DNA of 64,000 nucleotides from Natrarchaeobius halalkaliphilus (GTDB taxonomy: Archaea; Halobacteriota; Halobacteria; Halobacteriales; Natrialbaceae), in contig NZ_REFY01000006.1 in assembly GCF_003841485.1 (NCBI RefSeq), positions 62,001 through 126,000 of the forward strand, given 5' to 3'. Of the stretch, positions 8,490 to 17,663 are shown in pieces. The position numbers were made by a program, and so were the translations under genes. The notes beneath the pieces are model-generated. The model saw only the letters and a program-made list of their open reading frames with translations. It did no database searches and was not told the DNA's origin. The stretch's first letter is position 1. Every line of letters begins with the position of its first letter.

Positions 8490-9455
8490 TCACGAGAGCA
8501 TTCTCGCGAGCAGGCTCGCGAAATAGAGGGCGATCGCGACGAGGATAATCATCGCACCGGTCGCGATGTTCCACCACGCAGAAAGGAGGATGCCGACGAA
8601 AACGGCGATCTGGCCGAACGCCACCGACAGAATCAGGCCGCGGTTGAAACTGTCCGTTATCTGCATCGCGGCCGCGACGGGAATCACGAGCATCCCCGCC
8701 ACGAGGATCGCACCGAGAATCTGCATCGCTGCGACGACGACGAGCGCGGTCAGAACGATCAACAGCGTATCGTAAAAGCGCACGTCGATTCGAGCTAGAC
8801 GCGCAGCCTCACGGTCGAAAGTGATGAACAGCAGCTGTTTGTGCGTCAGCGTGATCGTCCCGATCACCACGAGCGTGAGTCCGACCATCAGCTGGACGTT
8901 TTCGAACGGAACGAACAGAATGTCTCCGAAGAGATAGCTCTCGACGGTCGAATGGAAGGTGACGCCGTAGGAGATCACGGCGATTCCGAGGGCGAACCCC
9001 CCGGTAAGCATGATCGCGATGGGGATATCCGCGTAGCCGTCGGTTTTGATGGCGATGTACTGCATACAGAGTGCAGCGATCGTCGCGGCGACCAGCGCGA
9101 ACAGAAGCGGGTAATCGGCGCTCGGGACCGCCGCACCGACGAACAGACCGATCGCAACGCCACCGAAGGCCATGTGTGCAAGCGCTTCACCGATCAGCGC
9201 CATCTGACGGTTCACCAGATACGCACCGACGACCGGGGCGGTGACGCCGATGAGCACACCTGCAGTGAATCCGTGCTGGACGAAGCTACTGCAGACGAGC
9301 CACGTATCTACCGTCCCACAGGTTGCACCCCAGAACCGCTCGAACAGCGGCGGGAACAGCACGTACATAATGACGTACAGCGCGGCTATCGCGACCGGTA
9401 TCGTCGCGATCAGCCCGGCGGTACGGGGTATCCGGCTGTGCTGTTCGGTCGCCAT
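8490..9455 (-). CDS. znuB: Metal ABC transporter permease (ZnuB family)
   Basis: A 321-residue polytopic membrane protein of the ABC-3 family, which transports Zn, Mn or Fe. The RQMALIGEALAHMAFGGVAIG stretch (about residues 83-103) is the family's hallmark loop. The start is set at 9455, one nucleotide beyond the stop of the ATPase gene; a longer open frame upstream only overlaps the ATPase gene. It is the last gene of a substrate-binding, ATPase, permease operon. Confidence 0.9.
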   Translation of the reverse strand: MATEQHSRIPRTAGLIATIPVAIAALYVIMYVLFPPLFERFWGATCGTVDTWLVCSSFVQHGFTAGVLIGVTAPVVGAYLVNRQMALIGEALAHMAFGGVAIGLFVGAAVPSADYPLLFALVAATIAALCMQYIAIKTDGYADIPIAIMLTGGFALGIAVISYGVTFHSTVESYLFGDILFVPFENVQLMVGLTLVVIGTITLTHKQLLFITFDREAARLARIDVRFYDTLLIVLTALVVVAAMQILGAILVAGMLVIPVAAAMQITDSFNRGLILSVAFGQIAVFVGILLSAWWNIATGAMIILVAIALYFASLLARMLS

Positions 9456-9456
9456 C

Positions 9457-10209
9457 TCAGTCACCCGCGGAAACGTTCGCAGCGCTTGCGACGCGCGCCG
9501 AACTGTAGGCCCGCTCGAGCGCGTCGCTCTCGAGGAACTGTTCCGTCTCGGAGTGTTCGTAGAGCTCACAGTCGAGGCAGGCCATCGTGTCCGCGTGGTC
9601 GGTAACGATTCCGATATCGTGTTCGATGAGGACGATGGTGATACCACTCGCGTTGAGTTCCTCGAGAAGCTCGTAGAACGTCTCGACCGACTCGGCATCG
9701 ACGCCGACGGTCGGTTCGTCCAGTGCGAGTAGATCGGCCTCCGAGGCGAGCGCGCGAGCGATGTACGCGCGCTGTTTCTGTCCTCCGGAGAGTTTGCTAA
9801 TGCGCCTGTTCGCGAGATCCGTCAGGTCGACCTGCTCGAGTGCGTCGCCGATGATGGCGTCGTCGTCGTCGCTCAGTCGCCCCAGCCCGGCGTGTGGATA
9901 GCGCCCCATCTCGACGACTTCGCGGACGGTGACCGGCATCATCGAGTCGGCTTCCGAAGACTGCTGTGAGACGTACCCGAGGCGAGTTCCTTCGGTGAAC
10001 GTCGAGGCGGGAGTCCCGAAGAGTTCGACCGTTCCGGTGTCGGGCGTTTGTAACCCGAGCATGATCTTCACCAGCGTCGTTTTCCCCGACCCGTTCGGTC
10101 CGATCAGTCCCAGGAACTCACCCGTTTCGACGGAGAGGGAGACGTCTTTCAGGACCGGTCGATCGCCGTAGGAGAAACTGACGTTTTCGACGGTGATTGC
10201 GTGATTCAT
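9457..10209 (-). CDS. znuC: Metal ABC transporter ATP-binding protein (ZnuC family)
   Basis: A 250-residue ABC ATPase. Walker A is GPNGSGKTT, the signature is LSGGQKQR, Walker B is LLALDEPTVGVD and the switch histidine is in LIEHDI. A Cys-containing segment near the C terminus (ACLDCELYEH) is common in the Zn/Mn subfamily. It lies 45 nt after the substrate-binding protein and just before the permease. The exact metal cannot be told from the ATPase. Confidence 0.9.
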   Translation of the reverse strand: MNHAITVENVSFSYGDRPVLKDVSLSVETGEFLGLIGPNGSGKTTLVKIMLGLQTPDTGTVELFGTPASTFTEGTRLGYVSQQSSEADSMMPVTVREVVEMGRYPHAGLGRLSDDDDAIIGDALEQVDLTDLANRRISKLSGGQKQRAYIARALASEADLLALDEPTVGVDAESVETFYELLEELNASGITIVLIEHDIGIVTDHADTMACLDCELYEHSETEQFLESDALERAYSSARVASAANVSAGD

Positions 10210-10254
10210 AATCGATTGGCTGTGTTCTGGTGTAATCTGGTTTCGTTGCCGTAC

Positions 10255-11256
10255 TCACTCCTGGTCTGTGACATTGAGGGCCCGCTCGAGCGTCGGGAAG
10301 TTGATCTCCCGATAGTGCTCGAGATACCCCCAGTCCTGCTCGTCGTACTCCGGGAGCTGCGTTTCGACGGGTGAGATCGGCAACACGTCGGCATCGGTTT
10401 CGGCCGCGATCGATTCCGCCAGATCGTCGGGTTCGCCCACGTCGTAGAGGACGTACTCGAGGTCGTGCTCCTCCATTGTGCGCTCGATTTCTTCGACGTC
10501 CCTGGGGGTGGCCTCGTTGTCGGGCGAGGTCCCGATCGGTGAGTAGATATCGAGCCCGTAGCGATCGTGCCACCACTGGAACGAATCGTGCGTCCCGACG
10601 ACGAGTTGAGTCTTTTGTGCGCGATCGACGATGTCGACGAACTCTTCGTGAAGCTCCTCGAGTTCCTCGTTGAACGACGCCGCGTTGGCCTCGTACTCGG
10701 CGGCGTTGTCGGGGTCGATCTCCCCGAGCGCGTTCGCGATGGTGTCGACCGCTTCCTGACACGTCACGGGATCCATCCAGAAGTGTTCGTCGTCGTCTTC
10801 GGCCGGGCTATCGAAGAACTCGATACCGTCCGAGGCCTCGACGACGTGGACGCCGTCCGTCCCCTCGAGTTCCGCCGCCGTGCTGTCCTGCCAGCTCGCG
10901 AACTCCCGGAGATAGATGAACACGTCGGCGTCCTCGATATCCGACACCACGCTCGGACCAGGATCGAAATCGTGACCGTGTTCACCGATCGGAACCAGAT
11001 CGACGACGGTCATCCGATCTCCAACGACCTGTCGGGTGAGATCCCACACCGCGAGGAATCCCGTCGCAACGGTGAACTCGGACTCATCGATGTCGCCTTC
11101 CGAATCCGTCTCGTCGTCGGTTCCCGCTGTCGTGTCGTCTTCGTCCGGGTCAGCGCCGAGACAGCCCGCCAATCCGATAGCGAGGCTACTCGCACCGACG
11201 AGGGCGTTTCGACGCGTGATTTCAATTCGACTCGATCCTACGTTTCTATTCATCAT
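10255..11256 (-). CDS. znuA: Metal ABC transporter substrate-binding lipoprotein (ZnuA/cluster A-I family)
   Basis: A 333-residue exported protein. The N terminus has a twin-arginine signal (RRNALVG, residues 15-21) running into a lipobox LAGC with Cys32, so it should be a Tat-exported lipoprotein. Metal ligands typical of cluster A-I proteins appear in GEHGHDFDP, HFWMDP and HDSFQWWHDRYG. The acidic stretch after the lipobox serves as a halophilic linker. Two adjacent ATGs (11256 and 11253) sit about 28 nt below a TATA-like CTATATTG, which suggests a leaderless mRNA. A palindrome lies further upstream. Confidence 0.9.
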   Translation of the reverse strand: MMNRNVGSSRIEITRRNALVGASSLAIGLAGCLGADPDEDDTTAGTDDETDSEGDIDESEFTVATGFLAVWDLTRQVVGDRMTVVDLVPIGEHGHDFDPGPSVVSDIEDADVFIYLREFASWQDSTAAELEGTDGVHVVEASDGIEFFDSPAEDDDEHFWMDPVTCQEAVDTIANALGEIDPDNAAEYEANAASFNEELEELHEEFVDIVDRAQKTQLVVGTHDSFQWWHDRYGLDIYSPIGTSPDNEATPRDVEEIERTMEEHDLEYVLYDVGEPDDLAESIAAETDADVLPISPVETQLPEYDEQDWGYLEHYREINFPTLERALNVTDQE

Positions 11257-11309
11257 TACACACCATTCAACTGGCCAAAGCAATATAGCTTACGAACCAA
11301 GAAAAAAGA

Positions 11310-11323
11310 TTAGACTAGTCTAA
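11310..11323. promoter_or_regulatory. 14-bp perfect palindrome upstream of znuA
   Basis: TTAGACTAGTCTAA is a perfect dyad 54-67 nt upstream of the znuA start and about 20 nt upstream of its TATA box. Its TTAG-N-CTAA layout resembles metal-dependent DtxR/IdeR-family operators. A DtxR-family regulator is encoded at 62906-63334 in this window. The link between them is inference. Confidence 0.55.
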
Positions 11324-11431
11324 AGAACTGGCCGAAATCGGAGTGATCCGAGCACCGAATCCCGCTCGTACCCGTCGTCGACCCGTCCGACGACTCGTAA
11401 GCTTATAGCGGCGCTATCCACTACGACCGCT

Positions 11432-12205
11432 ATGCTCACCTTCATCGGGCTCGGCCTCTACGACGAGCGGTCGATCACCATCGAGGGACGCGACGCCCTC
11501 CGGAACGCCGACCGCGTTTACGCCGAGTTCTACACCAGCGAGTTGATCGGGACCACCGTCGCGGAGCTCGAGTCCTACCACGGCGTCGAGATCACCGTGC
11601 GCGACCGCGCCGGCGTCGAACAACGTCCCGACGACATCCTTCGGGCCGCGGGTTCCGAGAACGTCGTCTTCCTGACTGCCGGCGATACGATGATCTCGAC
11701 GACCCACGTCGACCTCCGCCTCCGTGCGCACGACCGCGGGATCGAAACTCGAATCATCCACGGCATCACGGCACAGACCGCGACCAGCGCGCTCACCGGT
11801 CTGCAGAACTACCGCTTCGGGAAAGCCACGACGCTCCCGTTCCCCTACGCTCACGGAGCGGACGGGCTCCCGGCGAGCGTGACTGAAACGATCGAGGACA
11901 ACCGTCGCGACGGCCTGCACACCGTCGTCTACCTCGACATCAAAGTCGAACGCGAGGAATATATGACCGCTGACGTCGGTGCCGACCTCCTCGCGGAGGC
12001 GTATCCCGACCTCGTCGGCGTCGTCGTCGCCCGCGCGGGGAGTCCCGATCCGCTCGTCGACGGCGGGAGGATGTCCGATCTTGCAACCCGTGAGTTCGGA
12101 GACCCGCTCCACCTGCTCGTCGTCCCGGGCGAGTGTCACCTCCTCGAGGCCGACGCTCTGGTCGAACTCGGCGGCGTCGACCGTGAGCACCTCGACGTCG
12201 TCTAA
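11432..12205 (+). CDS. dphB: Diphthine synthase DphB
   Basis: A 257-residue SAM-dependent methyltransferase that methylates the modified histidine of elongation factor aEF2 during diphthamide synthesis. Family motifs are clear: LTFIGLGL at the N terminus, TAGDTMISTTH, the NYRFGKATTLPFPY region and YLDIKVEREEYM. Length matches archaeal DphB. It is divergent from the metal transporter operon and followed by a T-rich stretch. Confidence 0.95.
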   Translation: MLTFIGLGLYDERSITIEGRDALRNADRVYAEFYTSELIGTTVAELESYHGVEITVRDRAGVEQRPDDILRAAGSENVVFLTAGDTMISTTHVDLRLRAHDRGIETRIIHGITAQTATSALTGLQNYRFGKATTLPFPYAHGADGLPASVTETIEDNRRDGLHTVVYLDIKVEREEYMTADVGADLLAEAYPDLVGVVVARAGSPDPLVDGGRMSDLATREFGDPLHLLVVPGECHLLEADALVELGGVDREHLDVV

Positions 12206-12210
12206 CGTTC

Positions 12211-12219
12211 CGTTTTTAC
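12211..12219 (+). terminator. T-rich tract after dphB
   Basis: TTTTT at 12213-12217 lies 8 nt after the dphB stop. Archaeal terminators are short T-runs, and no hairpin is obvious, so this is tentative. Confidence 0.35.
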
Positions 12220-12439
12220 AGGTTTCCGAGGGAGTTGACACAGCGACGCTCGCCAGGAGTAAAACCCGTGGTGTGTCCGCCCGATGTGGAGTCCGGTTTC
12301 TCGTCGTACCCGGTCGACCGTCTCTCGGCGGCGGAAAGAATGGATCGGCACCGGGGACCGACGAGCGATCCGCCGCTCGCAACCGTGATCGAAACGGGTC
12401 GCTCGTCGGAGTGCCTTCGGCCGATCCGCGTTCGATACG

Positions 12440-13420
12440 CTACAGCCGGTCGATGACCGCGTCCGTTACGTCGTCGGTCGACGCGTCGCCGCCCAGGTCG
12501 GGCGTTCGCGGGCCGTCCTCGAGGACGCCCTCGACGGCGCTCCGGACCGCCTGTCCGTCGTCGTCGTGTCCGAGGTACTCGAGCAACATCGCGGCGGAGA
12601 TAATCGTCGCAGCCGGGTTCGCGATGCCCTCGCCGGCGATATCGGGAGCTGAACCGTGGACCGGCTCGAACAGCCCGCGCTCGGGACCGATGTTCGCACT
12701 CGGAAGCATTCCGAGACCGCCGACGAGTCCGGCCGCGAGGTCCGAGAGGACGTCTCCCGCCAGGTTCGGACAGACGACGACGTCGAACTGCGTCGGATCG
12801 AGACAGACGTGGGTCGCGAACGCGTCCATCAGTACCTCTTCGGTCTCGACGCCACGTTCTTCTGCGACCGCGAGGACGGAATCGCGAAACCGGCCGTCGG
12901 TCTCGCGCATGACGTTCGCCTTGTGGGCGACGTGGAAGCCGTCGTAGCCGCCGTCGGCTACGAACTCGCAGGCGAACTCCGCGAGCTGTTCGGACGCGGA
13001 CGACGTGACGACGCGCGTCAGCGTCGAGAGATCGTCGCTCAGCCGGTTTTCGTGGCCGGAATACACACCTTCCGTGTTCTCGCGCAGGAAGACGAGATCG
13101 GTGTCGGGACGCAGCGCGTCGACGCCCGGGTACGCCTTCGCGGGACGGACGTTGACGAACGAGCCGACCGCTTCCCGGAGGGGCAAGATGACGTCCGCTG
13201 CCGTCTCTCCCGCCGCGCCGAACAGCGTCGCGTCCGTCGAGGCCGCCAGATCGTAGGTCTCCGCGGGCAGGGCCTCGCCCGTCTCTTCTTTGACGTGGTC
13301 GCCAGCATCCGCCTCGTGGAACGCGAACTCGATCTCGAGGGACTCGAGGACGTCCACTGCGGCTGGCGTTACTTCCTGGCCGATGCCGTCGCCGGGGATG
13401 ACGGTAATCTCGTCAGTCAT
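12440..13420 (-). CDS. leuB: 3-isopropylmalate dehydrogenase family protein
   Basis: A 326-residue NAD-dependent beta-decarboxylating dehydrogenase. Family features are [10 protein letters not shown] at the N terminus, [10 protein letters not shown], the substrate region with [12 protein letters not shown], the metal site [13 protein letters not shown] and [15 protein letters not shown]. In leucine synthesis it oxidises 3-isopropylmalate to 2-oxoisocaproate. The length fits haloarchaeal LeuB rather than the roughly 420-residue isocitrate dehydrogenase. The other leu genes are not in the window, so another substrate of this family cannot be excluded. Confidence 0.8.
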   Translation of the reverse strand: MTDEITVIPGDGIGQEVTPAAVDVLESLEIEFAFHEADAGDHVKEETGEALPAETYDLAASTDATLFGAAGETAADVILPLREAVGSFVNVRPAKAYPGVDALRPDTDLVFLRENTEGVYSGHENRLSDDLSTLTRVVTSSASEQLAEFACEFVADGGYDGFHVAHKANVMRETDGRFRDSVLAVAEERGVETEEVLMDAFATHVCLDPTQFDVVVCPNLAGDVLSDLAAGLVGGLGMLPSANIGPERGLFEPVHGSAPDIAGEGIANPAATIISAAMLLEYLGHDDDGQAVRSAVEGVLEDGPRTPDLGGDASTDDVTDAVIDRL

Positions 13421-13486
13421 GTCCCACTCTCGTCCGCACGCCGAAAAGAGGGTATCGATGTCTCGAGCGCGTCCTCGACGAGCGAA

Positions 13487-14701
13487 TCACTGACGACCCT
13501 GCCAGAAAAGGATCGCCGCGGCGACGATGAGACAGACTGCGAGGCCCGCGAACGCGACCGTGTAGTTGTACCGGTCGGCCGTCACTCCGACGAACGCCGG
13601 TCCGAGACTGCCCACACCCAGAAACACCGTTCGAGCGGCTCCGAGATCGCCGCCCATGTTTCCGTCCGGCGCGGCGTCCATGAGGAGCGCGTCGACCACC
13701 GGGAACTGCGTCTTGTAGCCCACGGCAAAGAGGACGATACCGATCAACACGCCGACGAGCGATCCCGCGATGAGCAGGACGCCCAGCGCGATCGCACCGA
13801 CCAACATTCCGGCTGTTGCGACCTGCCGCCGGGGAAAGCGATCGCTGACACCCCCCGCGATCGGTTTGACGACGATTCCCAGCGCGAACAGGAGCGCGTA
13901 ACTCACCGTCGCGAGCAGCGGAGAGAACCCCTTGACCTCGCGGAGATACGCCGGAAGGAAGCTGAGGACGCCGTTGATCATGAAATAAAAGAGGATAAAC
14001 GCGAGCAACGCCCAGCGCTGGCCCGGCGTGGCAATCAGCCGACGCATCGTCTCGAGCGCTCCGAGCCTCGTTCGCTCGACGGCGTAGGGCTCGGTGTTCC
14101 AGACGACGAACAGGACGGCCAATCCACCCAGCGCCACCGCGAGCGGGAAAAAGGGCGTTCGCCACGTAGCGATCGCGAGAACGACCGCAGCGAGCCCCGC
14201 GGCGAGGCCGCCGCCGACGTCAGCACCGGCACCGAGTATTCCCAGCGCACGGCCGCGGTGTTCGACGAACAGGTCCGAAACTAACGCTCTGGACGGGATC
14301 GCATACATCCCCATCCCGACGCCGAACACCCCGGCACCGATGAGGATCAACGGGTAGTTCGTCGAACTGCCGATCAGAAGACTGCCCAGAACCAGAACGA
14401 TCAACGACGGGACGATGAGCGTGGCTCGGGTCAGGATATCGGAGAGCCGACCGCTCGGATACTGACTCACGGCGTACATCGCATTGAACACGGTCAGGAC
14501 GATGCCTGCCTGCGTCAGCGTCAGCGAGAGATCCGCACGCATCTCGGGAAGCAGCGGCGGCAACACGAATCGACCGGTCTGGATCGCCGCCCACGCCAGC
14601 GCGACGACCAGTAGAATTCGTCCGCTGTACCCACCGATGAATTGTTCTCTATCGTTCGACACCTTCGATCCGTTCACACCTAGGCGTAGCCGAACATCCA
14701 C
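13487..14701 (-). CDS. MFS transporter
   Basis: A 404-residue major facilitator protein with about 12 hydrophobic segments. The first inter-domain motif appears as QYPSGRLSDILTR and its second-half equivalent as KPIAGGVSDRFPRR. The N terminus may begin at a downstream GTG (VSNDREQF). It ends 66 nt from the divergently placed leuB-type gene start. The substrate is not evident from sequence. Confidence 0.85.
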   Translation of the reverse strand: MDVRLRLGVNGSKVSNDREQFIGGYSGRILLVVALAWAAIQTGRFVLPPLLPEMRADLSLTLTQAGIVLTVFNAMYAVSQYPSGRLSDILTRATLIVPSLIVLVLGSLLIGSSTNYPLILIGAGVFGVGMGMYAIPSRALVSDLFVEHRGRALGILGAGADVGGGLAAGLAAVVLAIATWRTPFFPLAVALGGLAVLFVVWNTEPYAVERTRLGALETMRRLIATPGQRWALLAFILFYFMINGVLSFLPAYLREVKGFSPLLATVSYALLFALGIVVKPIAGGVSDRFPRRQVATAGMLVGAIALGVLLIAGSLVGVLIGIVLFAVGYKTQFPVVDALLMDAAPDGNMGGDLGAARTVFLGVGSLGPAFVGVTADRYNYTVAFAGLAVCLIVAAAILFWQGRQ

Positions 14702-14904
14702 TTGTCCCTGTTGTATCCGGCAGCCTTGTCCCGGAAGAAATAATGTTAGAATACCTTCAATATTGCGCGGATCGGACGACCGCCCGCGGATGAAACGACG
14801 CGATCGATCGAGGGGTTCCTCAGCGACCGACCCAGGGTCTCGGTCGGCTGTCGTTCTCGATCGAAAACCGGGCCCGTGGTCGAGAGCCAGGCTGGCGATC
14901 GGCG

Positions 14905-15426
14905 CTATCGATCACTCGCGCTCTGGCCGTCGAGGCGATCCGAGCGTTGCTCGCGGTCGACCAGCGCCTGCTCCTGTGCTCCGTCGTAGGACGCGCCAAG
15001 GGCGATCAGAAACCCGATCATGGCGGTGACCAGAGCGATCGCGCCGACGGCGACGACGGCGATCGAGAGCAACGCTCCCGCAAGCACCTGTGCAGACGTC
15101 AGTAGCGACACCGCCGTGACCGCTCCGATCAAAGCGAGCAGACGACCAAACCGGCCGCTATCGAGACCGGTGTCGGTGTCCACCAGCTCATTCAGAACAC
15201 CGGCGTACTCCCCGTTGTTCGCGGTGTTTCCGAGCGAGTGAACGGAGTGGGCGACCCACAGCCCGGCGGTGAAATTCAACAGTGCGACGAACGAGACCTG
15301 TCCGAACTGTCCACCGACGAAAAGTCCGACCAGAATCGCACTGATAAACGAAAGCGCCATGATTCCGTGGATGACCAGCGAACGGGTTCCGAACGCTTCC
15401 AATCGAGTCACGTGTGCGAGTCTCAT
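14905..15426 (-). CDS. Uncharacterised four-helix membrane protein
   Basis: A 173-residue protein with about four hydrophobic segments (residues about 18-38, 45-65, 95-118 and 122-145) and a charged C-terminal tail rich in Arg/Asp/Gln. I do not recognise a family. The region between the third and fourth helices contains ASYDGAQEQALVDREQ after the last helix. It stands alone, followed downstream by the MFS gene on the same strand after about 200 nt. Confidence 0.7.
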   Translation of the reverse strand: MRLAHVTRLEAFGTRSLVIHGIMALSFISAILVGLFVGGQFGQVSFVALLNFTAGLWVAHSVHSLGNTANNGEYAGVLNELVDTDTGLDSGRFGRLLALIGAVTAVSLLTSAQVLAGALLSIAVVAVGAIALVTAMIGFLIALGASYDGAQEQALVDREQRSDRLDGQSASDR

Positions 15427-15673
15427 ACGACCTGTAGGATTCGACGACGCCTGAACGTAGTCCCTTACTATGGCAATCCCTTCGGTCGACTCGAGGGACG
15501 TCAGGGACCTCCCCGTTTCGATTTACCGATCGACCACACGTGTCTCGACGTAAGGGCCCACGGCCGACCGGAACCGGTCCGTTCTCGATCGGATGCTGTA
15601 CTGTCCCGACCACGGGTTGATCTCCGGAAACGTAGTCTTGAAAAGAGGTAGTTTCAGCGGATCAAGCAGCCGC

Positions 15674-15720
15674 CCGCAGGTTTTTGACCGTGAATGTAAT
15701 GCCGCCTTCTAGCATTTGAA
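15674..15720. repeat. att-like direct repeat, distal copy
   Basis: By-eye alignment with 19495-19541 gives 38 identical positions in 48 columns, including CCGCAGG, TAATGCCGCCT and ATTTGAA. The second half copies the 3' end of tRNA-Phe (complement of its T-arm and acceptor). The divergence suggests an old insertion. Confidence 0.6.
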
Positions 15721-15760
15721 GGGTTTCATTACTGTTGGGCATCAGGAGATGGGGCGATTC

Positions 15761-15841
15761 ATACGGTCTACTGTAAGTCGTTACCGGAGCGACCGCGAGC
15801 CGTCCTGGGTCGCTCGGGTGAAAAGTCACAGCAAACCGTAT
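15761..15841. repeat. Palindromic intergenic element, copy 2
   Basis: Ends are ATACGGTCTACTGT and ACAGCAAACCGTAT. The core arms AGCGACC (15788-15794) and GGTCGCT (15808-15814) pair perfectly with bases different from those of copy 1. It begins 6 nt past the stop codon of the minus-strand gene ending at 15847. Confidence 0.8.
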
Positions 15842-15846
15842 CAGCT

Positions 15847-16812
15847 CTACAACTGTGATCCGGTACTGAAACTCGTGAGGTCGTCGATACGATCTTCGAG
15901 TGCTTCGATTTCGCGTCGTAGATCGTCGGTCTCTTCTTCTTCGCTCGCTGTCAGGCGGTCTTTCAACCCTTGGAGACGCGACTCTTTGACGTCCTCGTCG
16001 ACCTCGGCTTTCCGGACGTATTCGCTCTCGTCGATCTCGTAGACGGCCGACTCCGAGATCTCCGTCACCTCTAGGGCCTCGTCGATCTTGCTCGAATCGA
16101 CGCTCGTCACACGTTCCCGGTCGATTCCTTCGCCCTCCAGCGCGGCCAGTACTTCCTCGTCGTCCTTTAGCGAGCGGTTGCGGCGTAACGTTCGCTGGAC
16201 TGACCCGTATTGGCCGTGGACTGATTGGTCGTGATGCAGTCTGTCGAGCAACACGTCAGCGACGTCCTGTCGGAATTCATCGGCGTTCCGCTGGACGTCC
16301 GAGCACAACGTGTAGAGATTCACGAGCGCGTCAGTCTCCAGTTCGGAAAGACCGGATACGTCGTGACGTTCGAGCGCGTCGACGAGCAGTAACGCATCCG
16401 AATAGACGTCCACTCCATCAGGTTCGACGCGCTCGCTTTCGGCCGTCGCTGTCTCGTCACTCACCAGTTGCGTGGCAGTCGCGTCTTCTTTTTCGGTGAT
16501 GGTCCCCGTCTGCTCGTCGATCTCAAAGCGTGGGTGAAGACTCAGTACAGCGGGGTATGGAGCGGCATCTGATGGAAGTCGGCCGAGGTCGAAACCACTG
16601 CTTGCCTCCTGAATCCGCCGGCAGAGGGTTTCGAACTGCTCGCGCTGAAGGGGCATCCGGTCTCCCGTCTCGGTAAACGTGACGATGACACGGTGATCCT
16701 GTACGTCTGTAATATGGAATCGATCGTGAGAGAGCGGGGTGATGAGCTCGGCATCGTCGGAAATATCGTCGAGTTCGTCGAGCAATGTGTGCCAGCTAAC
16801 GCTGAACGGCAT
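15847..16812 (-). CDS. Uncharacterised acidic protein with C-terminal coiled coil
   Basis: A 321-residue protein not assigned to a known family. The middle contains an Ala/Leu-rich helical region (YSDALLLVDALERHD), then a conserved-looking stretch GSVQRTLRRNRSLKDDEEVLAALEGEG. The last 60 residues (ESEYVRKAEVDEDVKESRLQ to the Glu/Asp/Leu heptads EIEALEDRIDDL) are likely a coiled coil. I chose the ATG at 16812 because TATA-like CTAATAAAAC lies 20-29 nt upstream; an upstream ATG at 16878 is in frame but overlaps that promoter. It lies in the tRNA-Phe island, oriented opposite to the other genes. Confidence 0.7.
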   Translation of the reverse strand: MPFSVSWHTLLDELDDISDDAELITPLSHDRFHITDVQDHRVIVTFTETGDRMPLQREQFETLCRRIQEASSGFDLGRLPSDAAPYPAVLSLHPRFEIDEQTGTITEKEDATATQLVSDETATAESERVEPDGVDVYSDALLLVDALERHDVSGLSELETDALVNLYTLCSDVQRNADEFRQDVADVLLDRLHHDQSVHGQYGSVQRTLRRNRSLKDDEEVLAALEGEGIDRERVTSVDSSKIDEALEVTEISESAVYEIDESEYVRKAEVDEDVKESRLQGLKDRLTASEEEETDDLRREIEALEDRIDDLTSFSTGSQL

Positions 16813-17011
16813 GGATACGGATACGGCCCCATCTAATAAAACGTTCAGGTGAGGGGGATCGTTCGCTAGTAGGGGCAACGGGAGAGTCCTCGTTTATATG
16901 TCTCGACAAACGCCTCGCGGTGACGATAACGATGAAACTGGCCGATCTGAACCGTATGGACGCAAATTCCAAACCGAAGTCGGATTGAGGTCAGAGGTCA
17001 AATGACGAGAT

Positions 17012-17566
17012 ATGAACGTCATCGAGGAAACCATTCGCAATCGAAGCACTGATGCAGTGTTCGAGGAGGTCGACGAAAAGCCGAACTGGATCGACGGGGC
17101 CTACGATCATTACGCACAGATCATGCAGCGGGCACTCGATGGCTACGCCGACTGTGTCTTGGCAACTGATCCGGATCCCGAGGAGTTCGACACGTACGCC
17201 GGCGTACTGGAAGCGCCCGCAACGGCCGATCCCCCGATCAACGATGAGCAGTTCTGGCGGGCACTCGACCTCGAAGAAGCGTTTGCGGAACTGAAAGACA
17301 GTGACGACCGTATCCTACTGAAACGGCACCGAGACCCGGTCACAAGCGTGGATCCGGTGGAATACTTCGAACGGTACCGGGAACTGCTCGTCCCGTTTGC
17401 CGCCGGCGAGACCGGGCGACGCCACTACCGAGAGATTGCCGATCATCTGGACGAGATGCAGGAACTCGTCCCCGAAGAGCGATTCGAGGAGTTCGTCGGT
17501 TTCCTCAAGGACGAACACTCGAATCGGCCGGCGTTTCTCGACGAACTGGAGGTGGCTGGGTTTTGA
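17012..17566 (+). CDS. Uncharacterised protein, C-terminal DUF6880/SWIM-tail-like helical region
   Basis: A 184-residue soluble acidic protein. Residues about 118-184 (pattern RxHYxxIxxHLxxMxxLV...FVxxLKxEHxxRPAFLDEL) resemble the helical C-terminal repeats found in DUF6880 and some SWIM-domain proteins. This is a by-eye resemblance only. The N-terminal half is not recognised. It is the first of four co-oriented island genes; the ERCC4 nuclease follows after about 100 nt. No catalytic motif is evident. Confidence 0.65.
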   Translation: MNVIEETIRNRSTDAVFEEVDEKPNWIDGAYDHYAQIMQRALDGYADCVLATDPDPEEFDTYAGVLEAPATADPPINDEQFWRALDLEEAFAELKDSDDRILLKRHRDPVTSVDPVEYFERYRELLVPFAAGETGRRHYREIADHLDEMQELVPEERFEEFVGFLKDEHSNRPAFLDELEVAGF

Positions 17567-17663
17567 TTGCGGCCGCCGACGTAGTCGATCACGTGAACGG
17601 TGCTCCACACCTGCGACTCCGCGACGAACGTTTACCCGTGATGCCGGAGGCAGACCCCGCTAG

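Noticed and set aside
12656-14284. A 542-codon open frame on the plus strand
   Set aside because: It runs antisense to leuB and the MFS gene. Its composition (Arg/Asp/Glu-rich low complexity) is the usual shadow of GC-rich codon use, with no domain features.
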